Shown here piece by piece: positions 1-8,418 of a stretch of 64,000 nucleotides of DNA. Position 1 is the stretch's first letter, and each line of letters opens with the position of its first letter. Origin of the DNA: Byssothecium circinans (lineage: Eukaryota; Ascomycota; Dothideomycetes; Pleosporales; Massarinaceae); assembly GCA_010015675.1 (NCBI GenBank), contig ML976985.1, positions 320,191 through 384,190 of the forward strand. Direction: 5' to 3'. Below the pieces are notes generated by a model. The model ran no database searches, was not told the origin of the DNA, and saw only the letters and a list, made by a program, of their open reading frames with translations. The translations under genes were made by a program, and so were the position numbers.

Positions 1-174
1 TCATCTCAAAAGGGAAGGAAGAAGGGCGTCAAGGCTACTATAACAGCTACTCCACGAAAAACAGCTGTTGTGGAGCATGAGGATAGTAGGGAGGCTTCAG
101 GTGCTGCAGCAGGCGCGACACCTATTCTATCACGACGCGGCCGCGCGATCAATACTCCAAAGCGATTTCTATAG
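1..174 (+). pseudogene. C-terminal tail of a DDE (pogo/Fot1-like) transposase, cut by window edge
   Basis: Frame 1 is open from the first base to a TAG at 172-174. It encodes a basic, Ser/Thr/Ala-rich tail ending RRGRAINTPKRFL. The outer transposase at 482-4165 ends with the same kind of tail (RRGRNIKLPAKFQ), so this is very probably the end of a related transposase lying mostly to the left of the window and pointing rightwards. No catalytic part is visible, so intactness cannot be judged. It faces the outer element, whose transposase is on the other strand. The tail resemblance is seen directly; family membership is inferred. Confidence 0.6.
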
Positions 175-328
175 CGCAATATACTATTTGGGCCCTCTAT
201 AACTCTCCACTAGAATATCTCGTGATAATAGCTATTGTGTGAGGCTCTGCAGCCTCATTTCCTATTGCTGTTTTGGTGTTCGGAGCGTGCGTCGCGCCGT
301 CCCGTGCGTCGCGCCGTCAACCTCGGTA

Positions 329-373
329 ACGTGTTGGTTCAGCACTTGGCGGGGTTCAGCAAATGGCGCACCC
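329..373 (+). repeat. Left 45-bp terminal inverted repeat of outer transposon
   Basis: Identical to the reverse complement of 4211-4255. It contains GGTTCAGCA at repeat positions 8-16 and again at 25-33, a 17-bp step that probably marks transposase-binding sites. Confidence 0.93.
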
Positions 374-2227
374 TAACCAAATCACGCAGTTTACAACACC
401 TCGTTACTGAGCCATCCATAATAGCTAGAATATTCTAATAATTCATTCAATTACTATACAAATTGCTGCGAAAAAGATGCGCTATTGGAATTTCGCTGGA
501 AGTTTAATGTTGCGGCCACGGCGCGTTGTGGTTGTGGATGCTAGATCGCGCGCCATTTCACTACCCCTATCCCCCCTATCCTCAGCAACCACCACACGTT
601 GTTTTTTCTTCTGTTTTGGCGCTGCGGCAGGCTTTGAGGCCTTCCTCTTTCCCTTTTGGGAAGTTTGTGTAGCCTTTTTGGAGTTTTCTTTCTCCTGAAT
701 CTTGCGTTGTTTCTCAGCCTCCTTCCCCGCCGCGATCCTCTCCTTTTCCTCCTTCTTCTTAGCCCTTAACCTTTCTCTTTCTTCCTTCTCTTGTAGCTTA
801 CGTAGCTTAGCTGAGGCCTGTTCTGCTTTCTTACGAGCCTTCTCAAGTTATTGCTCCTCTTTTTCTCGATCCTCAATAGCTGAACGTACTCTAGCCTCCC
901 TCAGCTTCCTTGGGGACCAGAAAACTGCTCCACCATGGTACTCCTTGCGTTGCTGCAGGTCTAGAGGCTTGCTCTTCTTCTAATGCTTCTTCTTGACTTG
1001 TAGGGCCTTTGTCAGGCCTTGTACCTCAGCGTGGAGTATGTTGTTTTAAACAGAGATATGGTGGAGAGAACGCTTCAGCTTCTACACCTCCTTACTGCCC
1101 TCATCCCTTACAGCCTTACGCACAAGGGTCTCAATTTTAAGCCAATCCTTGCCGCTGAGTACTGAGGTAGAGCTCTCTCTTAAATCCTGTAGCTCTGGCG
1201 TTGATTTGATGAACCTTTGGAGGATTACACTAGGGTTATAGGGCTATATACCAGTGGCCTCAAAGGACTTTAGAATCGTTTCCTTTTTAAAGGAGGTAGT
1301 CTAGGCCTCCCAGAAGAGAGGGAAGAAGTCTCCTTTCTTTACTAAGAGTAGTCCCTGGGCCTCGTGGAGGTAGGTAGTGAGAGCTTTTGAGTAGGCTAAT
1401 AAGAGAGGCTTGAAGAGTACTACATTAAGGGGCTGCAGCGTGTGCGTTGAATGAGGAGGAAAGATTATAAGGAGAATTTAATTGCGGTTACAGTAGTTAA
1501 TAAAGTCCATAGTTACGTGGGACCCATGGCCATCCAGGATCAGTAATCGGTAGGCTCGACGAGCTTTCGCTTTTGTGTACTAATCAAAGATCTGCTTGAG
1601 CCACGCAAGGCCTATATCATTGCTGGTCCATCCATTAGGAGAAGTAGTGACAAAAACCTCATACTTCCTAGCCTCAATATCCTCTACCCAGGCCGATTGG
1701 AGAGCGTTATTGGCAGCTGCAAATAGTAGGCCTGGTGGCAACGCTATTCCATCAGCACAAACGCAAGCTAGGATGGTTATCCACTCTCTGTTGCCATCTT
1801 GGAGGGCTAATTTCACTTCCCCACGGTCCCACATGGCTTTGCTGAAGATCCTTTTGCTTCTTCCAATCACCCTTGTGAGGAAGCCCTTCTCATCCATATT
1901 ATACGTGTGACGAGGCTCTATATCATACCCCTCAATTTTCTCTAGCAGAAGTTAAAAGAATTGCTCGTATTTAACTCCTGAATCAGCTTGGTGGCGCACG
2001 CGATCCATTCTAGTAGCCCAATGGGGGGTGATTTCGACGTTATAACGGTTAATAAATCGGGTAACCTAGCTTTTTCCTACTGGTTGTTCGCCGTTGGTTT
2101 AAGCAATTAATAAAGCAAAATTCTGCAGCATCTCCCTTGTAGGTGGTAGACGATGGGCTGTAAGCTTTTCTATATAGCTTACACGCTCCAGTTCTTGTTG
2201 AGGGGTGAGCTTTCGCCGTTGGAGTTA

Positions 2228-2297
2228 AGCTAGCCGTAATAGCTTTCGGCCACCTAGACCTTTCGGCCACAACACCAAATCGGCCACCCCTCAGAAA
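2228..2297 (+). repeat. Left 70-bp terminal inverted repeat of inner transposon
   Basis: Perfect reverse complement of 3944-4013. CGGCCAC occurs three times with a constant 17-bp period (CGGCCAC plus 10 bases twice, then CGGCCAC). Confidence 0.95.
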
Positions 2298-2323
2298 TCA
2301 ACGAAATAATTCAGCCAGCCTAG

Positions 2324-3910
2324 TTACAATTGCCACTCAATACACATAGATTGCAGAGTTTTTGCTGCCACTTCTGCTGCCAGTTTTTCTGCCTCTTTTT
2401 CTTTGTCAGGACTTTTGTTTTGTTGCTCCATAAGGGCAGAAGCCTGCTTGGCTATCATGATTTGATCTATGCTGGCAAAGCGTTGATTTGGGTCTATACG
2501 AACCCTTTTCCGTGGTTGTTGAGGCTTAAGGGCCTCAAGTTGGCTCTGGAGTCTTTTATTCTCTGCTTTTAGCGCTACTGAGCGTGTATTTGCTACTGCA
2601 ATTGCCTTGCCAGCTTTCTCAAACAGTTGGTGAACCTTACGGCTTAATTTCTCAGCGCTGTGGAGCTGCCTTTGAGCTATAAACAGATCCCGAGGGCCGC
2701 GAGGGGTAGAGAGATGGCTCTCAGCGAGATAAGCTTGATCCTGGCGAGGGGGCGTAACAGGCCTTTGAGCAACTTGAGATGAGTTGACTACGCGCTCAAT
2801 ATTCAATGGGCAGATGCCTGCAGTGGCCCACCCACTACGAATCACTCTCTCAGTAATCGCAGCCTCTCTGGCAGCGTTGTAGGCAGTAATAAATCGTTCC
2901 TTTTTAACTGGGGCAGCATCATCTAGGTAGGATAACTCCTGGATCTGCTGGCGATAGAATCGTTTTACTAATGAGAAAACTAAGAGATCCAGGGGCTGCA
3001 GAACGTGCGAGGAGTGCGCAGGGAGAAACAGAAGCCTGACCTTATTCTGCTTGCAGATCCACAGGAAATCTAGGTCCACATGGCTACCGTGACCATCTAA
3101 GATCAGCATCCGCCAGCAATCCTCTGAGGGTGCAGTTTCTGGCAGAAATACGCGTTGCAGCCACTCAGCGCCAATCGCATTAGATGTCCAGCCATTCTCT
3201 GAAGTTGCGTATAGCCAGTTAGGTATAGTTGATGGAAACCAGGTGCTCTGCAGGTTTTTGCCTTTGAAAATGATCCCTGGCCGCAGCTTTCTCCCTGTTG
3301 CAGAAACGCACTCGATTATTGACGCCCACTCGCGATTCTCTGGAGACTGATAGTAAGCCTTCGTCTTCTGACTACTAGCGAGTACTCTAGTGTTTGCACA
3401 TACGCCTAGGGCCTTGCCAGTCTCGTCCATATTCCACGTATCCTCATTGCGTATATTCAGCTCAACGCGGACCTGCTCATAGAGCTCAAGAAACTCGCGT
3501 ATTGCCTCCTGAGTTGCTCCCTCAGCTCTCGCAGCCTCAATCTTCCTACCCACAACAGAGGCAACGCGTGGGTTGCGTTTGATGAAGAAGGATATCCATA
3601 GTTTGCTCACTGGCTTATTATCGCCGTTCGATCGCAGGATTCGATTCGCCATTTCTCGTGCGCGAGCGTGGGAGGGAGGGCAGGCGCGTGCGTCCTCTTC
3701 GAGAATCCAATTTGCAAGAAATTCCTCTTGTAAGGGGGTTAATCGCTGCAGGTGTTGAAGGCTACGGCGCATATTGGTACCGCCCTGCAATCGGTGCTGT
3801 AACGTAGTTCGAGGGATTGCGTAGGCCTTTGCAGCCGCTCTCTGGCTTTTATAAATGCCAGCATTGAGATCATTAATAGCTGATTGAATTGCGATTTCAC
3901 GGTTATCCAT
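2324..3910 (-). CDS. pogo/Fot1-like DDE transposase (intact, 528 aa)
   Basis: Cut-and-paste transposase of the Tc1/mariner superfamily. An N-terminal Psq-type helix-turn-helix (about residues 1-45, QRAAAKAYAIPRTTLQHRL) is followed by a CENP-B-type second DNA-binding domain (about 55-125). The DDE catalytic core (about 160-370) shows the acidic triad in WNMDETG, LILDGHGSH and LQPLDLLVF. The C-terminus (about 430-528) is a charged, probably coiled-coil segment. The length is normal for the family and all catalytic residues are present. The ATG at 3910 is the first Met after the terminal repeat and precedes the helix-turn-helix directly. Protein type is sure; activity is inferred from intactness. 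Confidence 0.95.
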   Translation of the reverse strand: MDNREIAIQSAINDLNAGIYKSQRAAAKAYAIPRTTLQHRLQGGTNMRRSLQHLQRLTPLQEEFLANWILEEDARACPPSHARAREMANRILRSNGDNKPVSKLWISFFIKRNPRVASVVGRKIEAARAEGATQEAIREFLELYEQVRVELNIRNEDTWNMDETGKALGVCANTRVLASSQKTKAYYQSPENREWASIIECVSATGRKLRPGIIFKGKNLQSTWFPSTIPNWLYATSENGWTSNAIGAEWLQRVFLPETAPSEDCWRMLILDGHGSHVDLDFLWICKQNKVRLLFLPAHSSHVLQPLDLLVFSLVKRFYRQQIQELSYLDDAAPVKKERFITAYNAAREAAITERVIRSGWATAGICPLNIERVVNSSQVAQRPVTPPRQDQAYLAESHLSTPRGPRDLFIAQRQLHSAEKLSRKVHQLFEKAGKAIAVANTRSVALKAENKRLQSQLEALKPQQPRKRVRIDPNQRFASIDQIMIAKQASALMEQQNKSPDKEKEAEKLAAEVAAKTLQSMCIEWQL

Positions 3911-3943
3911 TTTAATGCGTTGCGTGGAGAGAAAACGCGTGAT

Positions 3944-4013
3944 TTTCTGAGGGGTGGCCGATTTGGTGTTGTGGCCGAAAGGTCTAGGTGGCCGAAAGCT
4001 ATTACGGCTAGCT
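3944..4013 (-). repeat. Right 70-bp terminal inverted repeat of inner transposon
   Basis: Perfect reverse complement of 2228-2297. It ends 33 bases upstream of the transposase ATG, so it probably also carries the promoter. Confidence 0.95.
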
Positions 4014-4210
4014 TATTGCTCTTTCATCGGCAGGTTTTTGCCCTGGTGTATCCTCCTTAACGTAGTATCTGGTACACCATATTTTTTCGCTATTTTTTAA
4101 TACGAGCATTCTTCTCCTAGTCCACGCGATTCGATTTCTTCAATTGCCTTGTCAATTGGATCCATATTGGCTGAGTTGTGGGTGGGTGAAGGATTGGGTG
4201 GAAAATGCGG

Positions 4211-4255
4211 GGGTGCGCCATTTGCTGAACCCCGCCAAGTGCTGAACCAACACGT
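4211..4255 (-). repeat. Right 45-bp terminal inverted repeat of outer transposon
   Basis: Exact reverse complement of 329-373, followed by the TA target duplication at 4256-4257. Confidence 0.93.
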
Positions 4256-4257
4256 TA

Positions 4258-4664
4258 GGGGGAGATATTAAGCGTGGAAGATAACTTTGCCTGCGGTGCC
4301 GCCGCGACAGTAAGAGGCTGGAATAGCATACTGTTTTTGAGTTATAGGGACGAGTGGAACGTAACGAAGATGGGTGCGTCTTAGGGGCACGAAGAGGCGA
4401 TGGCTTATTATCAAGGACATAATAGGGTTCATGTTGGCTCTATATCTAGATAAGACAGGCTGCAAGCGATGGCGTTAATAAGTTTAATAGAGTTGTAAGT
4501 TGTTATCAGATGCATCCGCGCTGTCGAGACGTTCTATGCTACCTCTCCACCAACCAACCACTCTTTTCTACCAAGCTAACCCTCAAGTGCACACCATGCT
4601 AGGATCTCTCCACCATCATCTGCCACACATCTTCTCCTTCCTCACGTCCTGCAACACCACCGCA
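4258..4664. other. Intergenic, nothing recognised
   Basis: Lies between the transposon target site and the 3' end of the HET gene. Short open frames on both strands look random. Confidence 0.6.
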
Positions 4665-7170
4665 TCAAACAATGGAGATGACATATCGCAAATCCGGAGT
4701 CTCCTCCATCTCAATCTCTTCCTCAGCCACACTCTGTGCCACTGATTTTCCTCTCTTCGCAAAAATCTGCAGGAATGGGTCGTAAAGATTGATCTTCTTG
4801 AAATCTACCGGGCTTCGATCATCTCCACCAGCTTCGGCAAATCTGAAAGACTCAATGCGTTCAAGTTTGTTTGTGTCTAACTCAGTTCTCTTTAGCAGAA
4901 TTCCGCGAACTTCCTTTGGGTTAATCAACTTGCCTTCAATATACCCAACGTTAGTAGTTATTCCACCAAGCACTGGCAAAAGATAGACCATGCTACCTTC
5001 CTCCTCACTGCTCTCGTGGTCGCTTTTTTTATGATCGTGGGCGTCAATGTCGCTTAGTTCAATTTCCAGGTCCTTCTCTTCACCCATAGTGTTCAAATTG
5101 TTGTTATCGGTATTTTCAGCGTCATCGCGCCCTTTGTCATCGCTTTCACAGTCCAGGTAATCACGCGATACCGGCCACAGATTTGCGTTGCCCAGTTTGA
5201 AATCGCCTCCATCAATTTTGACTATGTTGCAGCCTTCCAACCATGCACTCAATAGGCCGGAGCACCTAACCCGTAGCAACCCATTGGAGACTTCGCCGAA
5301 AGGGTCCTCAGATTTTAGTGTTATTTTAGTATCTAGCACGGTTGCGTAAATATCGTTCAGCAATATCTGGAAAAAAAGGGCGCCTTTGCGGATATGTGAT
5401 TTTGCCATCAACGGATGCCCATGACCAGCTGGGTGCTCGGTATGCCTCAACCTTCCTGCGAGGATCCTCAACCTCCCAGCAAAGCTGAGCTTTAATTTCT
5501 TGTTCCTGCCACAGACCAGCAATGTATTCTCCACCTCCTTCTTCATGAATACGTCGCGCAACTCCAGAGAGGGCGGGAAGCTTATCCTTACTGCACGTCA
5601 AGTTGGCAGTGGAATAGAGCTGAACGAGATTAAGCCACCACACCATCCAGTCTTGTTTCTGGCGCCTACAAATCAAAGGTTCACCAGTGTAACTTGATAG
5701 AGATATGGAACCAAGCGGCAAGAACTCGTTTGCAGTGAGCTCTTTGCATTCCCAGAAAGCACCTCGGTTGCCGAAGTGAATCGTCCGGGATGGGAGTATC
5801 TTTTCTTGGAGTGTCCACGCTCGCGTCGCTAAGTACGAATACCTGATGGAAAGGTCGTAAACTGACGGGTTTGAAAATTCTTGAACATAATTACTCCCAC
5901 CCATAGTGATCGTTGCTCGTAGCCCATCCACCAAGTGATCAGGCTTGAGGAAGCAGCCCTGGTAGGCATTAGTGGCGGAAGCAGCGGCTATGTTGACGAA
6001 AGATCCTCCGTAAACGGCACTCATAGAGGCTGCTTCTGATCGCCAATCCTCTTCACCTTTTTGGATAATACACCAAGAATCTATCCAAAGATACTCTAAG
6101 CCTAGGCTCCGTGTGATGCTGATAGCGTCTGTGAATGACTTCGGGGCATCATCGATAGGAATTACGGTCAGAAAAGATTTGTAGTTTTCCCGGGTGAGCG
6201 TCAGAAACGGTTCCGTTCCCCAACAGTGGCTCAGTGTGCTGTAGCGAGGCTTGGTTTGCCACCCTTCAGTCAAGACCAGTCGTGGTGTATCGGCGGCTAT
6301 TGAGATCAACCTAGTAGGCAATGGACCTTGAGTACCTGGTTTACACTCGTTGTGGTTTTGCGAGCAATTATCGAGCCACGACTTTGCAATGTCAAGCACA
6401 TCTCGTTGTTGGTCAAAAGTATCGACTTCAAGACGTTAGACCCCTTCCTCAAAAGACAAGTCAAAAAACTCACCTCTTTTATCCAAGCACACCGTTGGGA
6501 AGGCGTTCTTCGTAGCTAAACCAACAGCATGCACTTTCCCTGGAAGACTCAACCCCAAAGGCTGCGCGTAATTGTTCCACCCTGAAGCTGACAAGGCAGA
6601 CCATGCCTTATCATCCACGACTTCCAGCCGCGCCTCAACTCTTCGAAATATTTCGAGTAACTCCCCATCTCTCATCATCTGGATGATAAATCCACAGAAT
6701 CGACAGCCTCTCCGTGCAGCTGCTTCCATCACTAACGTGTGATGTTTTCGCTCAATTGCATGCATCCACATAATCCCGTGCTCTGACCGATTCGCACCTT
6801 TGGTTGAACCCTCCACCTGTGGATCATCACGATCTGGCCAGTTGTCGAAAAGATGCTGGCAATCTGTACAAAAGCGATTCTTGATCGTGATATCTTTGGA
6901 AAGCTCAGCTATGCAGTTCTCAAGAGCGTTGTCGTCGAGTTTGTCGGATTGGATCTCCTTAATGACGGGGTGCTCCAATTGGAGGACCCATAACCCTGCA
7001 GCTTTGTATCTTGCATGCCAATCCTCCACCTCTTGAGAATCCAAGGCGATAGAATGGCGATAGAATTTCCGGTTAGTTCGGGCAATCTTCTCGGTGAGCG
7101 GGAGAAGCTCTTCATGTCCACGATCAGGAAGAACACTTTTGTCACGTTCCGTCGTAGGTAGCGCGTCCAT
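4665..7170 (-). pseudogene. HET-domain (heterokaryon incompatibility-type) protein gene with two lesions
   Basis: HET proteins trigger programmed cell death after non-self fusion. The first part (7170-6439) has the usual cysteine pairs (FCTDC, GCRFCGF). The HET domain follows (about 6399-5750) with YSTLSHCWG, YLWIDSWCIIQ, EAASMSAVYGG and TRAWTLQEKILPSR. APSWSWASVDG marks the typical domain after it, and an acidic C-terminal part runs to the stop at 4665. Lesion 1 is an in-frame TAA (VQR-type context reads GTC TAA CGT) near 6437, between FEEG and RDVLDIAKSW. Lesion 2 is a one-base frame change at a run of seven T (minus strand) near 5373-5379, after which the frame reads ILLNDIYATVLDTK. An atypical intron could hide the stop, but it would remove conserved residues. 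An upstream ATG at 7395 is possible; 7170 (MDALPTTERD) looks more natural. Confidence 0.75.
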
Positions 7171-7830
7171 ATTGGGACGTGAGAGAGGTGTATTGAAACG
7201 GCCTTCATCAGCGAAAAAGTGGGGCAGTTGGCTATGAATCCAGGAAAAAGAATAAGAGGACAGAGAAGCGTTTCCTAAGTATGACCTCTTGGGAAGGCTG
7301 AGCTGTTGTGGCGGGGCTGAGGAGCTGAATAGCTTACCCTGCGCTTTCCTTAGGCAATCGCAATCACAAATTGCCTCGCGAGGCTGCTGCTGCATCTTCT
7401 TCTTCTCTGGGAAAGGATCAGAGGCGAATAAGAAAGAAACTTAAGGAGTACTACCAATAACATTTAGCCTATGGGCAGTAGCCCTGTAAGAGGTTCAACT
7501 GGAGCCGAGACGCGGGTCAAGTGTCGTCACCCTCGAAGCTATTTGAATGAGGCTCTGAATTAGTGGGTGAAAGTGATTAATTGAGTGATCGAGAAGCAAC
7601 TATAGAGGAAGACAATCCAAGCACCTAGGTACGCCTTAGAGGGATCCTACCTTCTTAGAAGAATTTATTAACAGCTATTTCTTAATTCAAACCCATCTAC
7701 AGCTTGTTAACTGCTTGTTTATGAGAGGTACACGTGGATGAATTGAGCTTGAGGGAGGAACGACTCATTAACTGTGTGTTTTGAGAAGGCACGATCCCCG
7801 TGAGGTGCAGGCACCTGGGTGATGTAAAGG

Positions 7831-7838
7831 TCACGTGA
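7831..7838. promoter_or_regulatory. TCACGTGA palindrome (E-box type)
   Basis: A perfect 8-bp palindrome of the bHLH-binding class. It lies about 660 bp upstream of the HET start at 7170, too far to assign with confidence. Confidence 0.3.
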
Positions 7839-8197
7839 TGTCATCATGTGACTAAAGACCGTCGGGTCATCAAACAAAAGCAATACACCAGAAATGTACT
7901 CGACTTCGTTAATGGTAAAATAAAGCAGTGGAACCAAGTAACATAGTGAAGTGCAGGTCAGATTCTGATTAGTTTGCAAGCACGATGCGCAAAATCACTC
8001 CAAGACTGCCATACATAGAGAAAGGAACGCGAGGCTATGAAAAGCAGAACACCACCCAATTTCTCCAAACATGAGAGAAACGAAAAAATAATCAAGACTG
8101 AGGTCCGCAGAAAGGATGGACGCTTCAAGAGGTCTAGACGTACACACTCCGAGCTAAGCTTCTAACGCAGACTTTTGCTTTCTCAAGGCCTTTTGGA

Positions 8198-8389
8198 ATG
8201 GAGAGAACACCATCGGGACAACAAACTACGCCAGGTAGCGAACAATGGGAAAACCCCGAAACGCCATGGGATGCAGAAGCGCTCAACGCTGATGAGAATG
8301 CTCCTTTTGAGTCGCTCAAGATAACAGTGAATCTGAAAGGAGAGGACGTGAACGGAGCGATGAGGCCGAGTGGGCTTCAGAAAAGGTGA
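8198..8389 (+). CDS. Possible small hypothetical protein (63 aa)
   Basis: A short ATG-to-TGA frame with a hydrophilic, protein-like composition (MERTPSGQQTTPGSEQWENP at the start, then acidic and mixed). No family recognised, no introns seen, and the opposite strand is also partly open. It ends close to the 3' end of the aldolase gene, so it could instead be part of a 3' untranslated region. Kept as a possibility only. Confidence 0.2.
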   Translation: MERTPSGQQTTPGSEQWENPETPWDAEALNADENAPFESLKITVNLKGEDVNGAMRPSGLQKR

Positions 8390-8418
8390 CATCGCAAATC
8401 AGGCGATCGGGAGAAAAC

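Larger units (their letters stand above)
2228..4013 (-). mobile_element. Inner intact pogo/Fot1-like DNA transposon
   Basis: This 1,786-bp element has perfect 70-bp terminal inverted repeats (2228-2297 and 3944-4013, starting AGCTAGCCGTAATAGCTTTC) and a TA duplication at 2226-2227 and 4014-4015. It sits inside the coding region of the outer transposase. Its single gene has no stop or frameshift, and the repeats are identical, so it looks young and possibly still active. Each repeat contains CGGCCAC three times at exact 17-bp steps. Confidence 0.95.
482..4165 (-). pseudogene. Outer pogo-like transposase, killed by stop codons and by an insertion
   Basis: Read leftwards from the ATG at 4165. 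The N-terminus (4165-4016) is a Psq-type helix-turn-helix (IAKKYGVPDTTLRRI); the rest resumes left of the inner element at 2227. The DDE core follows (YNMDEKG, then LILDGHGSH, then LQPLN), and a long Lys/Glu/Arg-rich tail ends at 482. I count 12 in-frame stops and no frameshift. All stops are TAA or TAG, as expected from CAA/CAG or TGG after C-to-T or G-to-A change. The third catalytic residue is Asn where the inner copy has Asp (GAT to AAT), another G-to-A change. Known: RIP in ascomycetes makes exactly these changes. Inferred: this copy was mutated by RIP. Confidence 0.9.
329..4255 (-). mobile_element. Outer pogo/Fot1-like DNA transposon, split by a nested insertion
   Basis: The ends are 45-bp inverted repeats with no mismatch (329-373 and 4211-4255, starting ACGTGTTGGTTCAGCACTTG). 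They are flanked by a TA target duplication at 327-328 and 4256-4257, as expected for Tc1/mariner-type elements. Without the inner 1,786-bp element and its duplicated TA the element is about 2.1 kb, a normal Fot1/pogo size. It carries one transposase gene on the minus strand that is dead through stop codons. Each terminal repeat holds two copies of GGTTCAGCA spaced 17 bp apart. Confidence 0.92.
7171..8418. other. Intergenic, 5' region of the HET gene and 3' region of the aldolase gene
   Basis: No convincing gene. It holds a TCACGTGA palindrome at 7831-7838, next to a TGATGTCATCA palindrome, and one small open frame (8198-8389) listed separately. Confidence 0.5.

Noticed and set aside
6400..6460. 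A 60-nt intron (GTCTAA to AAAG) that would remove the HET stop codon
   Set aside because: The donor is atypical and it would delete the conserved block before WLDNC, so an in-frame stop is the simpler reading.
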